From assembly GCF_001278755.1 (NCBI RefSeq), contig NZ_CP012601.1:1-64000 (forward strand): 64,000 bases of DNA, read 5' to 3'. Source of the DNA: Bacillus sp. FJAT-22090 (lineage in GTDB: Bacteria > Bacillota > Bacilli > Bacillales_A > Planococcaceae). Below the pieces are notes generated by a model. It had not been told where the DNA came from. It saw nothing but the letters and a program-made list of their open reading frames with translations, and did no database searches. Positions 6,345 to 15,228 of this stretch are shown here, piece by piece (within the stretch, counting starts at the first letter, position 1; the number at the start of each line of letters is the position of its first letter). The translations under genes were made by a program, and so were the position numbers.

Positions 6345-7034
6345 ATGGTAAAAGTATTTATTGATGCAGGTCATGGTGGGACGGATTCAGGCGCAGTGGG
6401 GAATGGGTTACAGGAAAAAAATCTAACATTGCAAATTTCAACGAGAATTAAAGATATTCTGCTAGCTGAGTACAACAATGTAAGTGTGTTAATGAGTCGA
6501 ACAGGAGATCAATCTTTAACCTTGACGCAGCGTACAAATGCAGCTAACTCATGGGCAGCTGACTTTCTCCTTTCCGTTCACATTAATGCAGGTGGTGGAA
6601 CAGGCTATGAGGATTATGTTTATCCTGGAGTAGGTGCACCTACTACTACTTATCAGAATACTATTCATGAAGAAATATTAAAGCTTGTAAACTATACTGA
6701 TCGTGGAAAGAAACAGGAAAACTTCCACATGTTACGTGAATCTAATATGCCAGCCCTTTTGACTGAGAATGGATTTATTGATAATACAAATGATGCTGCT
6801 AAGTTGAAAACGGCTTCCTTCATTGAATCTTTAGCTCGAGGTCACGTGAACGGCATAGCTAAATGCTTCAATCTTCCAAAGAAAAATACAGCTGTTTATC
6901 ATACAGTTGTGAGTGGTGATACTGTATATTCGTTAAGTCAAACATATGGTAGCACTGTGCAACAGATTAAAGATTGGAATGGGCTTGATGCCAATTACAC
7001 TATTTATGTAGGACAAGTGTTAAGAGTGAAATAA
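6345..7034 (+). CDS. N-acetylmuramoyl-L-alanine amidase (endolysin) with a LysM domain
   Basis: 229 residues. An amidase_3 domain covers about residues 1-172: the start VFIDAGHGGTDSGA carries the first zinc His, the Glu in LQEKNLTLQ is the second ligand, the segment LLSVHINAGGG carries another His, and LLTENGFIDN holds the catalytic Glu. A C-terminal LysM repeat at about 184-228 (YHTVVSGDTVYSLSQTYG, ending YVGQVLRVK) would bind peptidoglycan. No signal peptide is present, consistent with holin-dependent release. GGGGTGATT precedes the ATG. It follows the holin and closes the module before a terminator at 7082-7117. Confidence 0.93.
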   Translation: MVKVFIDAGHGGTDSGAVGNGLQEKNLTLQISTRIKDILLAEYNNVSVLMSRTGDQSLTLTQRTNAANSWAADFLLSVHINAGGGTGYEDYVYPGVGAPTTTYQNTIHEEILKLVNYTDRGKKQENFHMLRESNMPALLTENGFIDNTNDAAKLKTASFIESLARGHVNGIAKCFNLPKKNTAVYHTVVSGDTVYSLSQTYGSTVQQIKDWNGLDANYTIYVGQVLRVK

Positions 7035-7081
7035 AAAATGCACTTTCTATAAAATCTATCGAAAATTTGTCGAAACCTATC

Positions 7082-7117
7082 AAGCCCTATTCACTTAAAT
7101 GTGTGGGGCTTTTTTTA
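7082..7117 (+). terminator. Terminator after the amidase
   Basis: AAGCCC and a short inner TCAC/GTG stem pair with GGGGCTT, followed by seven T residues. Confidence 0.7.
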
Positions 7118-7217
7118 TGACTATTTCTAATAGAGCTATCCTATAAAAGTTTATTTAATTAATAATGCGGGTAAATAATAATAAATAATTTGGATGATTT
7201 GAAGGAGGAAATAAAGA

Positions 7218-7364
7218 ATGATAAAAAAATATAATTTTATTATTGAAGGAAAAATCATCGATGTATATGCGAAATCAAAAACAGAAGCACAAGAAAAAGC
7301 GAAGAAAATATATGATGAAATAAGAATAGAAGACAGATCCCATCAAAAGTTACATTTGGCATAA
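7218..7364 (+). CDS. Small basic hypothetical protein (48 aa)
   Basis: GAAGGAGGAA lies 6-8 bp before the ATG. The product starts MIKKYNFIIEGKIIDVYAKS and continues with an Ala/Lys/Glu helix. The start resembles small proteins with a single beta-hairpin followed by a helix. No family is recognised. The strong ribosome site and coding-like composition argue that it is real. It stands alone downstream of the phage module. Confidence 0.55.
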   Translation: MIKKYNFIIEGKIIDVYAKSKTEAQEKAKKIYDEIRIEDRSHQKLHLA

Positions 7365-7565
7365 AAGGGTTTTCCATAAGTAATATTCATAATGATAAGC
7401 ATATAAATGTTGAATTATTAGCATTTATAAGCTTTTTTATTTTGGTTTATATGTCTGATTTAAGAAACGGAAGTAGGCTGGTAGTTAGGCATAAAAATTT
7501 ACATAGAGGTTATTGAAAGTTATCGTAATACATAAGGAACGGTTGAAGTGAAAGGAAGTATTGCG

Positions 7566-8558
7566 ATGAGATTAAGCGTACTAGATCAAGCTCCTATAAC
7601 AAAAGGTAATACAGCTGAGGGAGCCCTAAAAAAAGCGGAAGAGTTAGCTATATTGGCGGATAAGCTAGGATATTATCGAATGTGGATGGCAGAGCATCAT
7701 GGAACAAAAGCTTTTGCTAGTTCATCACCTGAGATAACAGCCACTCATCTTGCTGCCAAAACGAAAAATATACGCATTGGAACCGGTGGAGTAATGATGA
7801 TGCATTATTCTCCGTTAAAACTTGCAGAAGTATTTAAAACGCTAAGTGCTTTTTCACCTGGCCGAATTGATTTTGGAGTTGGCCGAGCTCCAGGTGGGGA
7901 TAACTATTCCATTTATGCTTTATCTGAGGGACGCCAGCCAATGTTGAATAATATGTATGAGAAATTTAAAACAACTCTAAAGCTAATGAACGATGAAGTG
8001 CCGGAAGATAGCCTATATAATAAAACAATCGCGACACCTTATAACATAATGTTACCGGAGGCATGGTTACTTGGGTCCAGTGGTAATAGTGCAATTCAGG
8101 CAGGACGTATGGGTGTTGGGTATTCGTTTGCACAGTTTTTCAATGGTGGAATGAGTAAGGAAATTTTAGAAGCATATAGAAAGAACTTTCAAGCTTCAGC
8201 TTTTATGGAGAAACCAGAGATTTCTGTGACTTACTTAGCTACAGTAGCTGAAACAAAAGAAGAAGCAGAGTTTCAAGCACTTCCTCAAGATATTTCTAGA
8301 CTTTCTTTAATGAGAGGGTCGATAATGCAAACGATGACACCAGAAGAAGCACAGGAGTATCCATTAACTGAAATGGATCGAATGATGATACAAGAAAATC
8401 GTAAGATACATTTAGTTGGAAGTGCAAAAGAAGTTGCAACGATTTTACAAGATGAACAAGAAATGTATGGCTTTGACGAAGCAATGATCTGTAGTATCCC
8501 ACATTCGCAAGAGAAACGTTTAGATGTGTATCGATTGTTAGCGGCTGAATTGTTTTAA
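7566..8558 (+). CDS. Luciferase-like (LLM class) flavin-dependent oxidoreductase
   Basis: The start at ATG 7566 (MRLSVLDQAPI) fits the family; a GTG at 7548 overlaps the likely ribosome site. The product of about 330 residues has the bacterial luciferase-like TIM barrel: SVLDQAPITKGNTAEGALKK, MAEHHGTKAFASSSPE (the EHH motif), IRIGTGGVMMMHYSPLKLAE, and GRIDFGVGRAPGGD. These proteins use reduced flavin and oxygen, but the substrate is unknown. It is similar in type to B. subtilis YceB and related proteins. It is monocistronic, upstream of the proS T-box. Confidence 0.88.
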   Translation: MRLSVLDQAPITKGNTAEGALKKAEELAILADKLGYYRMWMAEHHGTKAFASSSPEITATHLAAKTKNIRIGTGGVMMMHYSPLKLAEVFKTLSAFSPGRIDFGVGRAPGGDNYSIYALSEGRQPMLNNMYEKFKTTLKLMNDEVPEDSLYNKTIATPYNIMLPEAWLLGSSGNSAIQAGRMGVGYSFAQFFNGGMSKEILEAYRKNFQASAFMEKPEISVTYLATVAETKEEAEFQALPQDISRLSLMRGSIMQTMTPEEAQEYPLTEMDRMMIQENRKIHLVGSAKEVATILQDEQEMYGFDEAMICSIPHSQEKRLDVYRLLAAELF

Positions 8559-8589
8559 GACTCATTGTATTAATTGCGAGTATTTGGTA

Positions 8590-8842
8590 TATTATTAGTA
8601 ATACAGTCTAAGATGTGACCAAGTAAATGAGAATTGTGAAACAGAAAATATAGCAATTGCTGAGAGCTATATCACCGCTTCTTGTTGAAACCTACCACGG
8701 AGATGTTATGCAAACATAACCGGTTCGTTGTCGTTAACCAACGTTTGAGATAGTTCGCTAAATTTGCGAACTAATTAAAGGTGGTACCGTGTCTATCCAG
8801 TGTAAAGACGCCCTTTTATAGGGGAGTTTTTACACTTTTTTT
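8590..8842 (+). promoter_or_regulatory. T-box riboswitch controlling proS
   Basis: The conserved T-box AAAGGTGGTACCGTG lies at 8777-8791, before a terminator (GTGTAAAGACGCCC pairing with GGGGAGTTTTTACAC, then T residues, 8800-8842). The Stem I region has an AGTA..GA-type motif at about 8620-8632. The likely specifier is CCU (Pro) in GAAACCTACC near 8690, since the following A is conserved in T-boxes. Uncharged tRNA-Pro should stabilise the antiterminator and raise proS expression. The specifier assignment is inferred. Confidence 0.9.
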
Positions 8843-8863
8843 ATTTTAAAGGAGGAAAAGTAG

Positions 8864-10300
8864 ATGTCTACACAACAGAATGATTTTACAAAATGGTATA
8901 TTGAAACGATTCAGAAAGCAGATTTAATGGATTACACGCCTGTTCGCGGATGCATCGCATTCAAACCAGATGGCTTTGAAATTTGGGAGCACATTCAAGA
9001 AGAAATGAACAAACGTTTTAAAGAAACTGGACATCGTAATGCTTATTTCCCAATGCTGATTCCAGAATCGTTTTTCCAAAAAGAAAAAGATCACATCGAA
9101 GGATTTTCTCCAGAGCTTCCATGGGTAACGGAAGCTGCTGGTGAACAATTAGAAGAACGTTTAGCACTTCGTCCAACTTCAGAAACGATGATCGGACACT
9201 TATATTCCGATTGGATCAAAAGTTATCGTGATCTTCCAGTGTTAATAAACCAATGGGCAAACGTATTCCGTTGGGAAAAGAAAACTCTTCCTTTCATCCG
9301 TACGTCCGAATTTTTATGGCAAGAAGGGCATACTGCACATGTAGATGAGGAAGAAGCTCGTAAAGAAACGATGCAAATGCTAAACATTTATAAAGAGGTT
9401 GTTGAAGAACTTTTGGCTATTCCAGTATATGATGGACAAAAGACACCTTCAGAACGATTTGCAGGAGCTGTGGATACGTATTCTATCGAAGCAATGATGA
9501 AGGATGGTAAAGCAGTTCAGGCAGGTACATCTCATTACCTTGGAACAAAGTTTGCTGAAGCATTTGATATTAAATATTTAAATAAAGAAAACAAACATGA
9601 ACATGTTCATACAACTTCATGGGGAACTTCTACTCGTTTAATCGGTTCTGTAATAATGGTGCATGGGGATGAGCAAGGTTTAGTATTACCACCACGTGTT
9701 GCTCCAACCCAGGTTGTATTGATTCCAGTGGGACCTTGGAAGAAGAATCCTGCGATTATGGAAAAACTGGATGAACTATTTGTAGCATTAAAAACAAAAG
9801 GTATTCGTGTGCGCCTAGATGATTCCGATCAATCTCCAGGCTATAAATTCAATGAATGGGAACTAAAAGGTGTTCCAGTTCGTGTTGAATTAGGACCTCG
9901 TGATTTAGAAAATAATCAAGCGTTAATGAAAGCACGTGATGAGGCAGATAAATTCTCAGTGGACCTTGCTAATTTAGTGGAGCGTATTGAGGAAGAACTA
10001 AACACAATGCAAACACGTTTACTAGAAAAAGCTCGTGCATTCCGTGATCAAAATTCACATACACATGTAAATTCACTGGAGGAGTTAAAACACCATCTTT
10101 CGAACTCTACTGAAAATGGGGAAATTCCTGGCTGGATTCTTGCTGGTTGGTGTGGAGATGATGCTTGTGAAGAGCATGTAAAAGAAGAAACTAAATTCAC
10201 AACACGTAACATTCCATTCAATCCACCTGCTGAAAAGTCTACATGTATCAACTGTGGAAAAGAATCAAAACATACTGTATGGTTCGGTCGCGCATATTAA
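8864..10300 (+). CDS. proS: Proline--tRNA ligase, archaeal/eukaryote-type
   Basis: 478 residues, the length of the short ProRS type that lacks the bacterial editing insertion. Class II motifs are visible: motif 2 around FRWEKKTLPFIRTSEFLWQE and motif 3 around GSVIMVHGDEQGLVLPP. The anticodon-binding domain begins near residue 285 (PTQVVLIPVGPW). The extreme C terminus has a zinc-type domain with CGDDACEEH and CINCGKESKHTVWFGRAY. It charges tRNA-Pro in the cytoplasm. GGAGG lies 8 bp before the ATG. Expression is probably governed by the T-box directly upstream, and the gene is monocistronic with its own terminator. Confidence 0.97.
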   Translation: MSTQQNDFTKWYIETIQKADLMDYTPVRGCIAFKPDGFEIWEHIQEEMNKRFKETGHRNAYFPMLIPESFFQKEKDHIEGFSPELPWVTEAAGEQLEERLALRPTSETMIGHLYSDWIKSYRDLPVLINQWANVFRWEKKTLPFIRTSEFLWQEGHTAHVDEEEARKETMQMLNIYKEVVEELLAIPVYDGQKTPSERFAGAVDTYSIEAMMKDGKAVQAGTSHYLGTKFAEAFDIKYLNKENKHEHVHTTSWGTSTRLIGSVIMVHGDEQGLVLPPRVAPTQVVLIPVGPWKKNPAIMEKLDELFVALKTKGIRVRLDDSDQSPGYKFNEWELKGVPVRVELGPRDLENNQALMKARDEADKFSVDLANLVERIEEELNTMQTRLLEKARAFRDQNSHTHVNSLEELKHHLSNSTENGEIPGWILAGWCGDDACEEHVKEETKFTTRNIPFNPPAEKSTCINCGKESKHTVWFGRAY

Positions 10301-10316
10301 TTTAATCTTACAATCT

Positions 10317-10350
10317 AAACAACCATTGCATAGACAATGGTTGTTTTTTT
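10317..10350 (+). terminator. Terminator of proS
   Basis: AACAACCATTG and CAATGGTTGTT form an 11-bp stem followed by T residues. It lies just upstream of the sigma-factor gene. Confidence 0.9.
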
Positions 10351-10417
10351 ATTTCATAAAAAATGTGTAAGATTAAAGCAAGAGATTCGTCTAATAATTA
10401 GAGGGAGGAGGAATTCT

Positions 10418-10930
10418 TTGGAGAAGCATCTAATAGAAGAATGGTTTGAATTATATGAAAAGGATGTTACTAGTTATCTAATATATTATACGGGATCAAT
10501 AGACGTAGAAGATCTCGTCCAAGAAACCTTTCTAAGGGCTATGAAAAAAATGACGGTCTATAAGAAAAATGGGCACCCAAAAACATGGCTAGTATCGATA
10601 GCAAGAAATATGGTGATTGACCAATATCGAAAAAGTAATGTTTGGAATAAAATAAGACATCTATTTATAAAAGAACAAGATATTCTAATAAATATGGAAC
10701 AAAACATAATGATAAACCAAGATAATAGCGTTTTATATCATACTATAAACCAACTGCCAGCTCATTATAAAGAAATAATTATTTTAAAAGGGATTATGGA
10801 AATGTCATCCAAGGAAGTCGGTTTAGTAATCAGAAGTAACGAGAATAACGTAAATGTTCTGTACCACCGTTCCTTAAAAAAATTGAAAGAATTGCTGGAA
10901 AAGGAGGGGTTTGAACATGGAAGAATATAA
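10418..10930 (+). CDS. ECF-type RNA polymerase sigma factor
   Basis: A TTG start at 10418 is preferred because GAGGGAGGAGG lies 5-8 bp upstream; this gives about 170 residues. Region 2 includes the polymerase-binding segment DVEDLVQETFLRAMKKM and the WLVSIARNMVIDQYRK helix. Region 4 includes LPAHYKEIIILKGIMEMSSK and ends in a Lys-rich helix. The stop overlaps the next gene by 14 bp, the classical sigma/anti-sigma arrangement. It would redirect RNA polymerase to an extracytoplasmic stress regulon. Which ECF group it belongs to cannot be told by eye. Confidence 0.87.
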   Translation: MEKHLIEEWFELYEKDVTSYLIYYTGSIDVEDLVQETFLRAMKKMTVYKKNGHPKTWLVSIARNMVIDQYRKSNVWNKIRHLFIKEQDILINMEQNIMINQDNSVLYHTINQLPAHYKEIIILKGIMEMSSKEVGLVIRSNENNVNVLYHRSLKKLKELLEKEGFEHGRI

Positions 10931-11792
10931 GAGTCTTGAAGAAAAATTAAAAAACTTCCCCCAATATTCATTAGAAATTGATAAAAGGAATAAAATACTT
11001 TATTTGTTGAAATCAAAGAGAACTACTCAAAAATATTGGACTTCTTTAAAACCAATCATGTCTTTTTTAAGCCTAGCTATCATTCTATTATTTCTTTTTT
11101 TAACTAGTAGCCTCTTTAATAACTATAATGTGCAACATGGCGCGATTTTTACATTGCCTGATAGAAATCAGCAGGTTATTGGAGTGGAAGGAAAAATAGG
11201 AATACTTGTATCTAAAGAGCAATTTGTTGCGGAAGACAGAAGACGAGGGGCAAAGCTCATGCTTTACTTTTGGGGAGATGCCGAAAAACTTGTAGGAAAG
11301 AATTATCGAGTAGAAGCCGAAGATATGAATGGTGAAAATATTGAATTGACTAAAGGAATTTTATCTAGTGGTTTAAATAGTGAGGATGCTCATGCATTAA
11401 CTAGCTTTATTCCATTTCCAACAGAGGGGGGGTGGCAGTTATCCTTTTACGTAGAGGATCATTTGTATGAAGCATTTACTATTAATGTGTTACCACCATT
11501 TCCGAAAACAAAGCATTATACATTACTGAATTCACCAAAGGAGATTCCAATTGGTAAAGAAAGTGAATTGAATATAGAAAGTACCATTGGTAATAAAGAA
11601 AAAATAGAAGTAAAGCTAATCGATGAAAAAGGAAACGTAAAGGAAACTTCTATGTTTCAACTTGATAGTTCCGCAATAGATGCTAATACGAATCAAACAA
11701 TTTATCATTATTCAGGTGAAATTACATGGGCGGAACATGGCTCATGGAGACTACTTATTGATGGGGAGGAAACGGGATTATTTGAGAACTAG
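10917..11792 (+). CDS. Probable membrane-anchored anti-sigma factor
   Basis: The start ATG 10917 (MEEYKSLEEKLKNFPQYS) has AAGGAGGGG upstream. The protein has a cytoplasmic N terminus of about 45 residues, one transmembrane helix at about residues 46-66 (SFLSLAIILLFLFLTSSLF), and a long extracytoplasmic beta-rich part with repeated Ig-like stretches (GGWQLSFYVEDHLYEAFTIN; HGSWRLLIDGEE). Topology and overlap with the sigma gene suggest it sequesters the sigma factor and senses an envelope signal. No zinc-type ZAS motif is visible, so the binding mechanism is open. The anti-sigma role is inferred from context. Confidence 0.7.
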   Translation: MEEYKSLEEKLKNFPQYSLEIDKRNKILYLLKSKRTTQKYWTSLKPIMSFLSLAIILLFLFLTSSLFNNYNVQHGAIFTLPDRNQQVIGVEGKIGILVSKEQFVAEDRRRGAKLMLYFWGDAEKLVGKNYRVEAEDMNGENIELTKGILSSGLNSEDAHALTSFIPFPTEGGWQLSFYVEDHLYEAFTINVLPPFPKTKHYTLLNSPKEIPIGKESELNIESTIGNKEKIEVKLIDEKGNVKETSMFQLDSSAIDANTNQTIYHYSGEITWAEHGSWRLLIDGEETGLFEN

Positions 11793-11945
11793 ACAAAGAA
11801 ACTTTGTCTATATAACGTAGTTGTCTCATTTTAAATGGCTGCCTTAGCCTTCCTTCGCTAATATGCTGAAGGCACTGAAAAGTCCTCACTGAGATTTCAT
11901 AACAGTATGTGAACGACAAGTTGTTCACATACTCGATTTTATTTT

Positions 11946-12572
11946 GGACCCGTTAATTTCCGTTCCAGGCGGACGCGTTCCGCCGGCATGGCTTAAGCCG
12001 CTTCCCTTGCTCCTGCGCAAGCTCGTCGCAAAGATTAATTTCGCTACGCTCAGTCCAGGGTCTTCTCGCTCATGCACCTGCCGCTTCGCTTTCGGTGCAG
12101 AAAACATTTGCTATTCCGGCTGGAGTCGCCGCCTTCCACTCCAATCAACTATTATCCGCTTTTCAATTAGAAAGCCATCATGCCATTAATAGAGCAAATT
12201 TTTATCACTTCAATTAGTATTTATAGAAAAATCGTTGAAAAAGACGACACTCCTGCGGGAATAGCGTTAGCCGAAGACCCCGCAGTTGAGGGGAAGGCAA
12301 TCTAAGTTCGCCGCATCCTGCGGCAACGATTGCATGACCAACATCGTGTTGGCCAAGGAGACTAAGGCAACGCCCGCGGGAAGGGAGTCGTTTCAACGAT
12401 TTTCTTATTTATCGGACGACATTATTTATATCAAATGGAAGGCAATCTAAGTTCGCCTCGTCCTGCGGCAGCGATTGCATGACCCCATCCTATGGGCCTC
12501 AACGCCTTCATTACGAACAACCATCGTGTTGTCCAAGCGGCTCGGCGATTGCCCGCGGTAAGCTTCGGAAAA
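11946..12572. repeat. GC-rich composite intergenic repeat, copy A
   Basis: The gene-free stretch 11793-12813 is mostly this element. Positions 11946-12415 match the reverse complement of 24681-25056 with high identity, and 12485-12572 match the reverse complement of 24549-24640. Inside, AAAATCGTTGAAA (about 12223) and TTTCAACGATTTT (about 12391) form inverted ends around a 180-bp GC-rich core starting CACTCCTGCGGGAATAGCG. A 45-bp segment (GGAAGGCAATCTAAGTTCGC) occurs twice, near 12293 and 12436. Open frames across it look like artefacts of high GC. Base composition is clearly unlike the neighbouring genes. Confidence 0.9.
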
Positions 12573-12618
12573 CCTGATCGATTCAATATAAAAATAAATT
12601 TTAGATTGTCTACAGTTT

Positions 12619-12655
12619 AAAACGCTCCTACCACAATAGTGGAAGGAGCGTTTTT
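12619..12655 (+). terminator. Terminator downstream of repeat A
   Basis: AAAACGCTCC pairs with GGAGCGTTTT with an inner CCAC/GTGG stem, then T residues. It may be the original terminator of the sigma/anti-sigma operon, now displaced by the repeat. Confidence 0.75.
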
Positions 12656-12813
12656 CATAGCAGGAAATCCAGAGAAACTAATTGAGTTAACGTTTGCGAT
12701 AGTTAGTCATTAGTCACTGGTAACATGGTGAAAAGTTACAGGTCATTGGTTTGCCGGTAGGGTTAAATGATTTCCTAACTATGCCTTGGCAAGGAGTCTC
12801 ACCTTACCAAGGA

Positions 12814-13332
12814 TTATGCATATTTTTCGTCGTCGAAGTTAAGGCTTATTGCATAGTTTTTAGCATTAATGAGTCCTGAAAGTTTATTTGCCTCTTTTTC
12901 ATATTGTAGAGCATTTAAACGATATTCTTCTGGATTGAATAACGCAATTTGAATATATGTAGCTCCTTCGCCTCCATATCCGTATTGCACTCTTTCTTTT
13001 TCTGCAGCCCCTAGTTGTTTATAAATTCGGGCTTGGGCTCTCATTTGTGTTGCTAATTCGATTGCTTCCACAATGGTATATGCTTTGTCTTTAAACATAA
13101 CCGTGTTGTTAATATTTGCTTCATAGATTAAACGATCAAGGGTACGGATGTCTTTACGTGTTTCGGTAATTTCATTGTCCACTACTGAAACTGTTCGTGG
13201 TCCAACTTCTGGAACAGTGTCTTTTTCTATAATTTTATAAGCAACACGCATAATTTCTTCTTCTAGTTCATGAACTCTTTTCATTAATAAACTCTTTAGT
13301 TTAACTGCTTCTGCTAATGATATATTCGGCAT
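12814..13332 (-). CDS. DIP1984-like coiled-coil hypothetical protein
   Basis: 172 residues, highly helical, starting with SLAEAVKLKSLLMKRVHELE and containing TLDRLIYEANINNTVMFKDK. The pattern of an initial helix pair followed by an INNTN-like turn recalls the DIP1984 family, whose function is unknown. The stop of the upstream gene lies 2 bp before this start on the same strand, so the two are probably co-transcribed. No enzymatic motif or membrane segment is seen. The family call is tentative. Confidence 0.6.
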   Translation of the reverse strand: MPNISLAEAVKLKSLLMKRVHELEEEIMRVAYKIIEKDTVPEVGPRTVSVVDNEITETRKDIRTLDRLIYEANINNTVMFKDKAYTIVEAIELATQMRAQARIYKQLGAAEKERVQYGYGGEGATYIQIALFNPEEYRLNALQYEKEANKLSGLINAKNYAISLNFDDEKYA

Positions 13333-13334
13333 AT

Positions 13335-14024
13335 CTATATTCCCCTTTCTATTTGGTCATCGTGTAAAACAATAGAATACGCCTCTCCTCCATGGATCTG
13401 GGTAAACATAGTTCCCATGGACTCAACTAATTTAAGAGCGTCTACTTCACCCATTGAAGGTCGGAGATAAACAATTTGAACAGCATTTTTTGTGTCCTCC
13501 GTTACAGCAGTTCTTTTAGAATCAACAAATGGACTTCCGAATGGACCATATGTATCTTGTAAAGTAAGGATGTTATTCAATTTATTTTCACGTCCATTTA
13601 GCCCTTCGTAAACCGTTTCTTCATTACCAAGAGATATTGTAATATCTCCTTGAATCTTATCTACATCATAAATTCCCATTGGTATTTCATAACGCATCGA
13701 GAAAAAGTTATTTAGATCAACAGCAGAATGCATAGGTGTGATATAATTTTGTTTTGCAATCCGTCTATATAGTGCTTCAACTGATGGCCGGTATCGATTT
13801 GGGTCAGCCCCGAATTTTTTCCATAAAATACGCCATTCTTTTATTCCAGAGAATTCAGTTATCGCTTTGTCTTCCATTTCAAAAAACAGCTGTTCTTGAA
13901 ATAATTGGAGGCGTCCCTTAAGCATTTGAGGGGAAGAAGTTACAACAATTTTGGTATAATGTATAATGCCTATTTTAAAGGTAGGGTCTATTTGTAATAA
14001 AGAATTATCCATTTTTACAAGCAT
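13335..14024 (-). CDS. B3/B4 tRNA-binding-domain protein
   Basis: The start at 14024 (MLVKMDNSLLQ) has AAGGATGG upstream; longer frames overlap queG on the other strand. The 229-residue protein carries the B3/B4 fold also found in phenylalanyl-tRNA synthetase beta: WRILWKKFGADPNRYRPSVE, then ALYRRIAKQNYITPMHSAVD, a central block with GIYDVDKIQGDITISLGN, and a GPFGSPFVDSKRTAVTED segment. Stand-alone B3/B4 proteins are proposed to bind or edit nucleic acid or aminoacyl-tRNA, but the role is unproven. It is divergent from queG. Confidence 0.8.
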   Translation of the reverse strand: MLVKMDNSLLQIDPTFKIGIIHYTKIVVTSSPQMLKGRLQLFQEQLFFEMEDKAITEFSGIKEWRILWKKFGADPNRYRPSVEALYRRIAKQNYITPMHSAVDLNNFFSMRYEIPMGIYDVDKIQGDITISLGNEETVYEGLNGRENKLNNILTLQDTYGPFGSPFVDSKRTAVTEDTKNAVQIVYLRPSMGEVDALKLVESMGTMFTQIHGGEAYSIVLHDDQIERGI

Positions 14025-14079
14025 AACAACCATCCTTACACATATTTTCTTTAGTTTACCATAAGAAAGGAGAACAATT

Positions 14080-15219
14080 GTGAATATCAACCAATTTCAA
14101 CAAGAACTAATTGAATATGCTGCTTCTATTGGGATTGATAAGATAGGATTTACTTCTGCTTCTCCTTTCCATGAATTAAAAAATAGATTGATTCGCCAAC
14201 AAGAGCTAGAATTTGCTTCTGGTTTTGAAGAGCCTGATATAGAGAAAAGAACTCAGCCAGATCTCTTGCTTCCGGAAGCAGAGAGTATTATATCTATTGC
14301 CATTGCGTATCCATCAAAAATGAAAGATGCGCCTTTAAGTGTAAAAGGGGCGAGACGTGGTATATTTGCAAGAGCTTCATGGGGAATGGATTATCATACT
14401 GTGCTACGTGAGAAACTAGCACTTTTAGAGTTATATATATTAACGCATATACCAAATGCAAGGTTGCGTTCCATGGTAGACACAGGAGAACTTTCTGATC
14501 GCGCAGTTGCAGAGAGAGCTGGTATTGGTTGGAGCGCAAAAAACTGTTCCATTATTACGCCGGAGTTCGGCTCCTATGTTTACTTAGGTGAGATGATTAC
14601 ATCTATTCCATTCTCTCCGAGCGAACAAATGGAGGAACAATGTGGTGATTGTAGGCTTTGCTTAGATATTTGTCCAACTGGAGCTCTAATAGAAGGAGGA
14701 CAATTAAATGCTCAGCGATGTATTGCATTTATAACCCAAACAAAAACAATGGTTCCGGATGAATTTCGTGCAAAGATTGGAAACAGAATCTATGGCTGTG
14801 ACACATGCCAAACTATTTGCCCAAAAAATAAAGGAAAAGCTAATTTGCATCAACCAGCTTTTCAACCAGATCCCGAGCTCGTGAAGCCACTACTTATGCC
14901 AATGTTAGAAATGACTAATCGAACCTTCAAAGAAACATATGGACATATGTCTGGTGCTTGGAGAGGAAAAAATCCAATACAGCGAAATGCAATTATAGCA
15001 TTAGCGCATTTTAAAGAAGTAGCCGCAGTACCAAAACTGATAGAATTGCTTGAAAATGATGCACGACCTGTAATTCGAGGAACAGCTGCATGGGCAATTG
15101 GTAAAATAAACACAGAAGATGGACAAGTAGCACTGAAGAAAGCAGAACAAAAAGAAGAAAACAATGAAGTACTAGAAGAAATTCGTAAAGGGCTTCAATT
15201 CTATACTATAGAGAAATAG
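14080..15219 (+). CDS. queG: Epoxyqueuosine reductase QueG
   Basis: 379 residues from a GTG start preceded by AGAAAGGAG. The N-terminal cobalamin-binding part contains the catalytic region MVDTGELSDRAVAERAGIGW, with an essential Asp. Two [4Fe-4S] cluster motifs follow at about residues 188-252: CGDCRLCLDICPTGAL and CDTCQTICPKN. The C-terminal 110 residues are HEAT-like repeats (AIIALAHFKEVAAVPKLIEL). It reduces epoxyqueuosine to queuosine in tRNA. It is followed by trmL with only a few bases between, so both tRNA wobble-base enzymes are likely co-transcribed. Confidence 0.96.
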   Translation: MNINQFQQELIEYAASIGIDKIGFTSASPFHELKNRLIRQQELEFASGFEEPDIEKRTQPDLLLPEAESIISIAIAYPSKMKDAPLSVKGARRGIFARASWGMDYHTVLREKLALLELYILTHIPNARLRSMVDTGELSDRAVAERAGIGWSAKNCSIITPEFGSYVYLGEMITSIPFSPSEQMEEQCGDCRLCLDICPTGALIEGGQLNAQRCIAFITQTKTMVPDEFRAKIGNRIYGCDTCQTICPKNKGKANLHQPAFQPDPELVKPLLMPMLEMTNRTFKETYGHMSGAWRGKNPIQRNAIIALAHFKEVAAVPKLIELLENDARPVIRGTAAWAIGKINTEDGQVALKKAEQKEENNEVLEEIRKGLQFYTIEK

Positions 15220-15228
15220 GAAGTGGAA

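Noticed and set aside
11925-12396. ORFs in repeat A
   Set aside because: High GC and repetitive sequence lack stops by chance; no ribosome site and no coding style; equivalents in repeat B differ.
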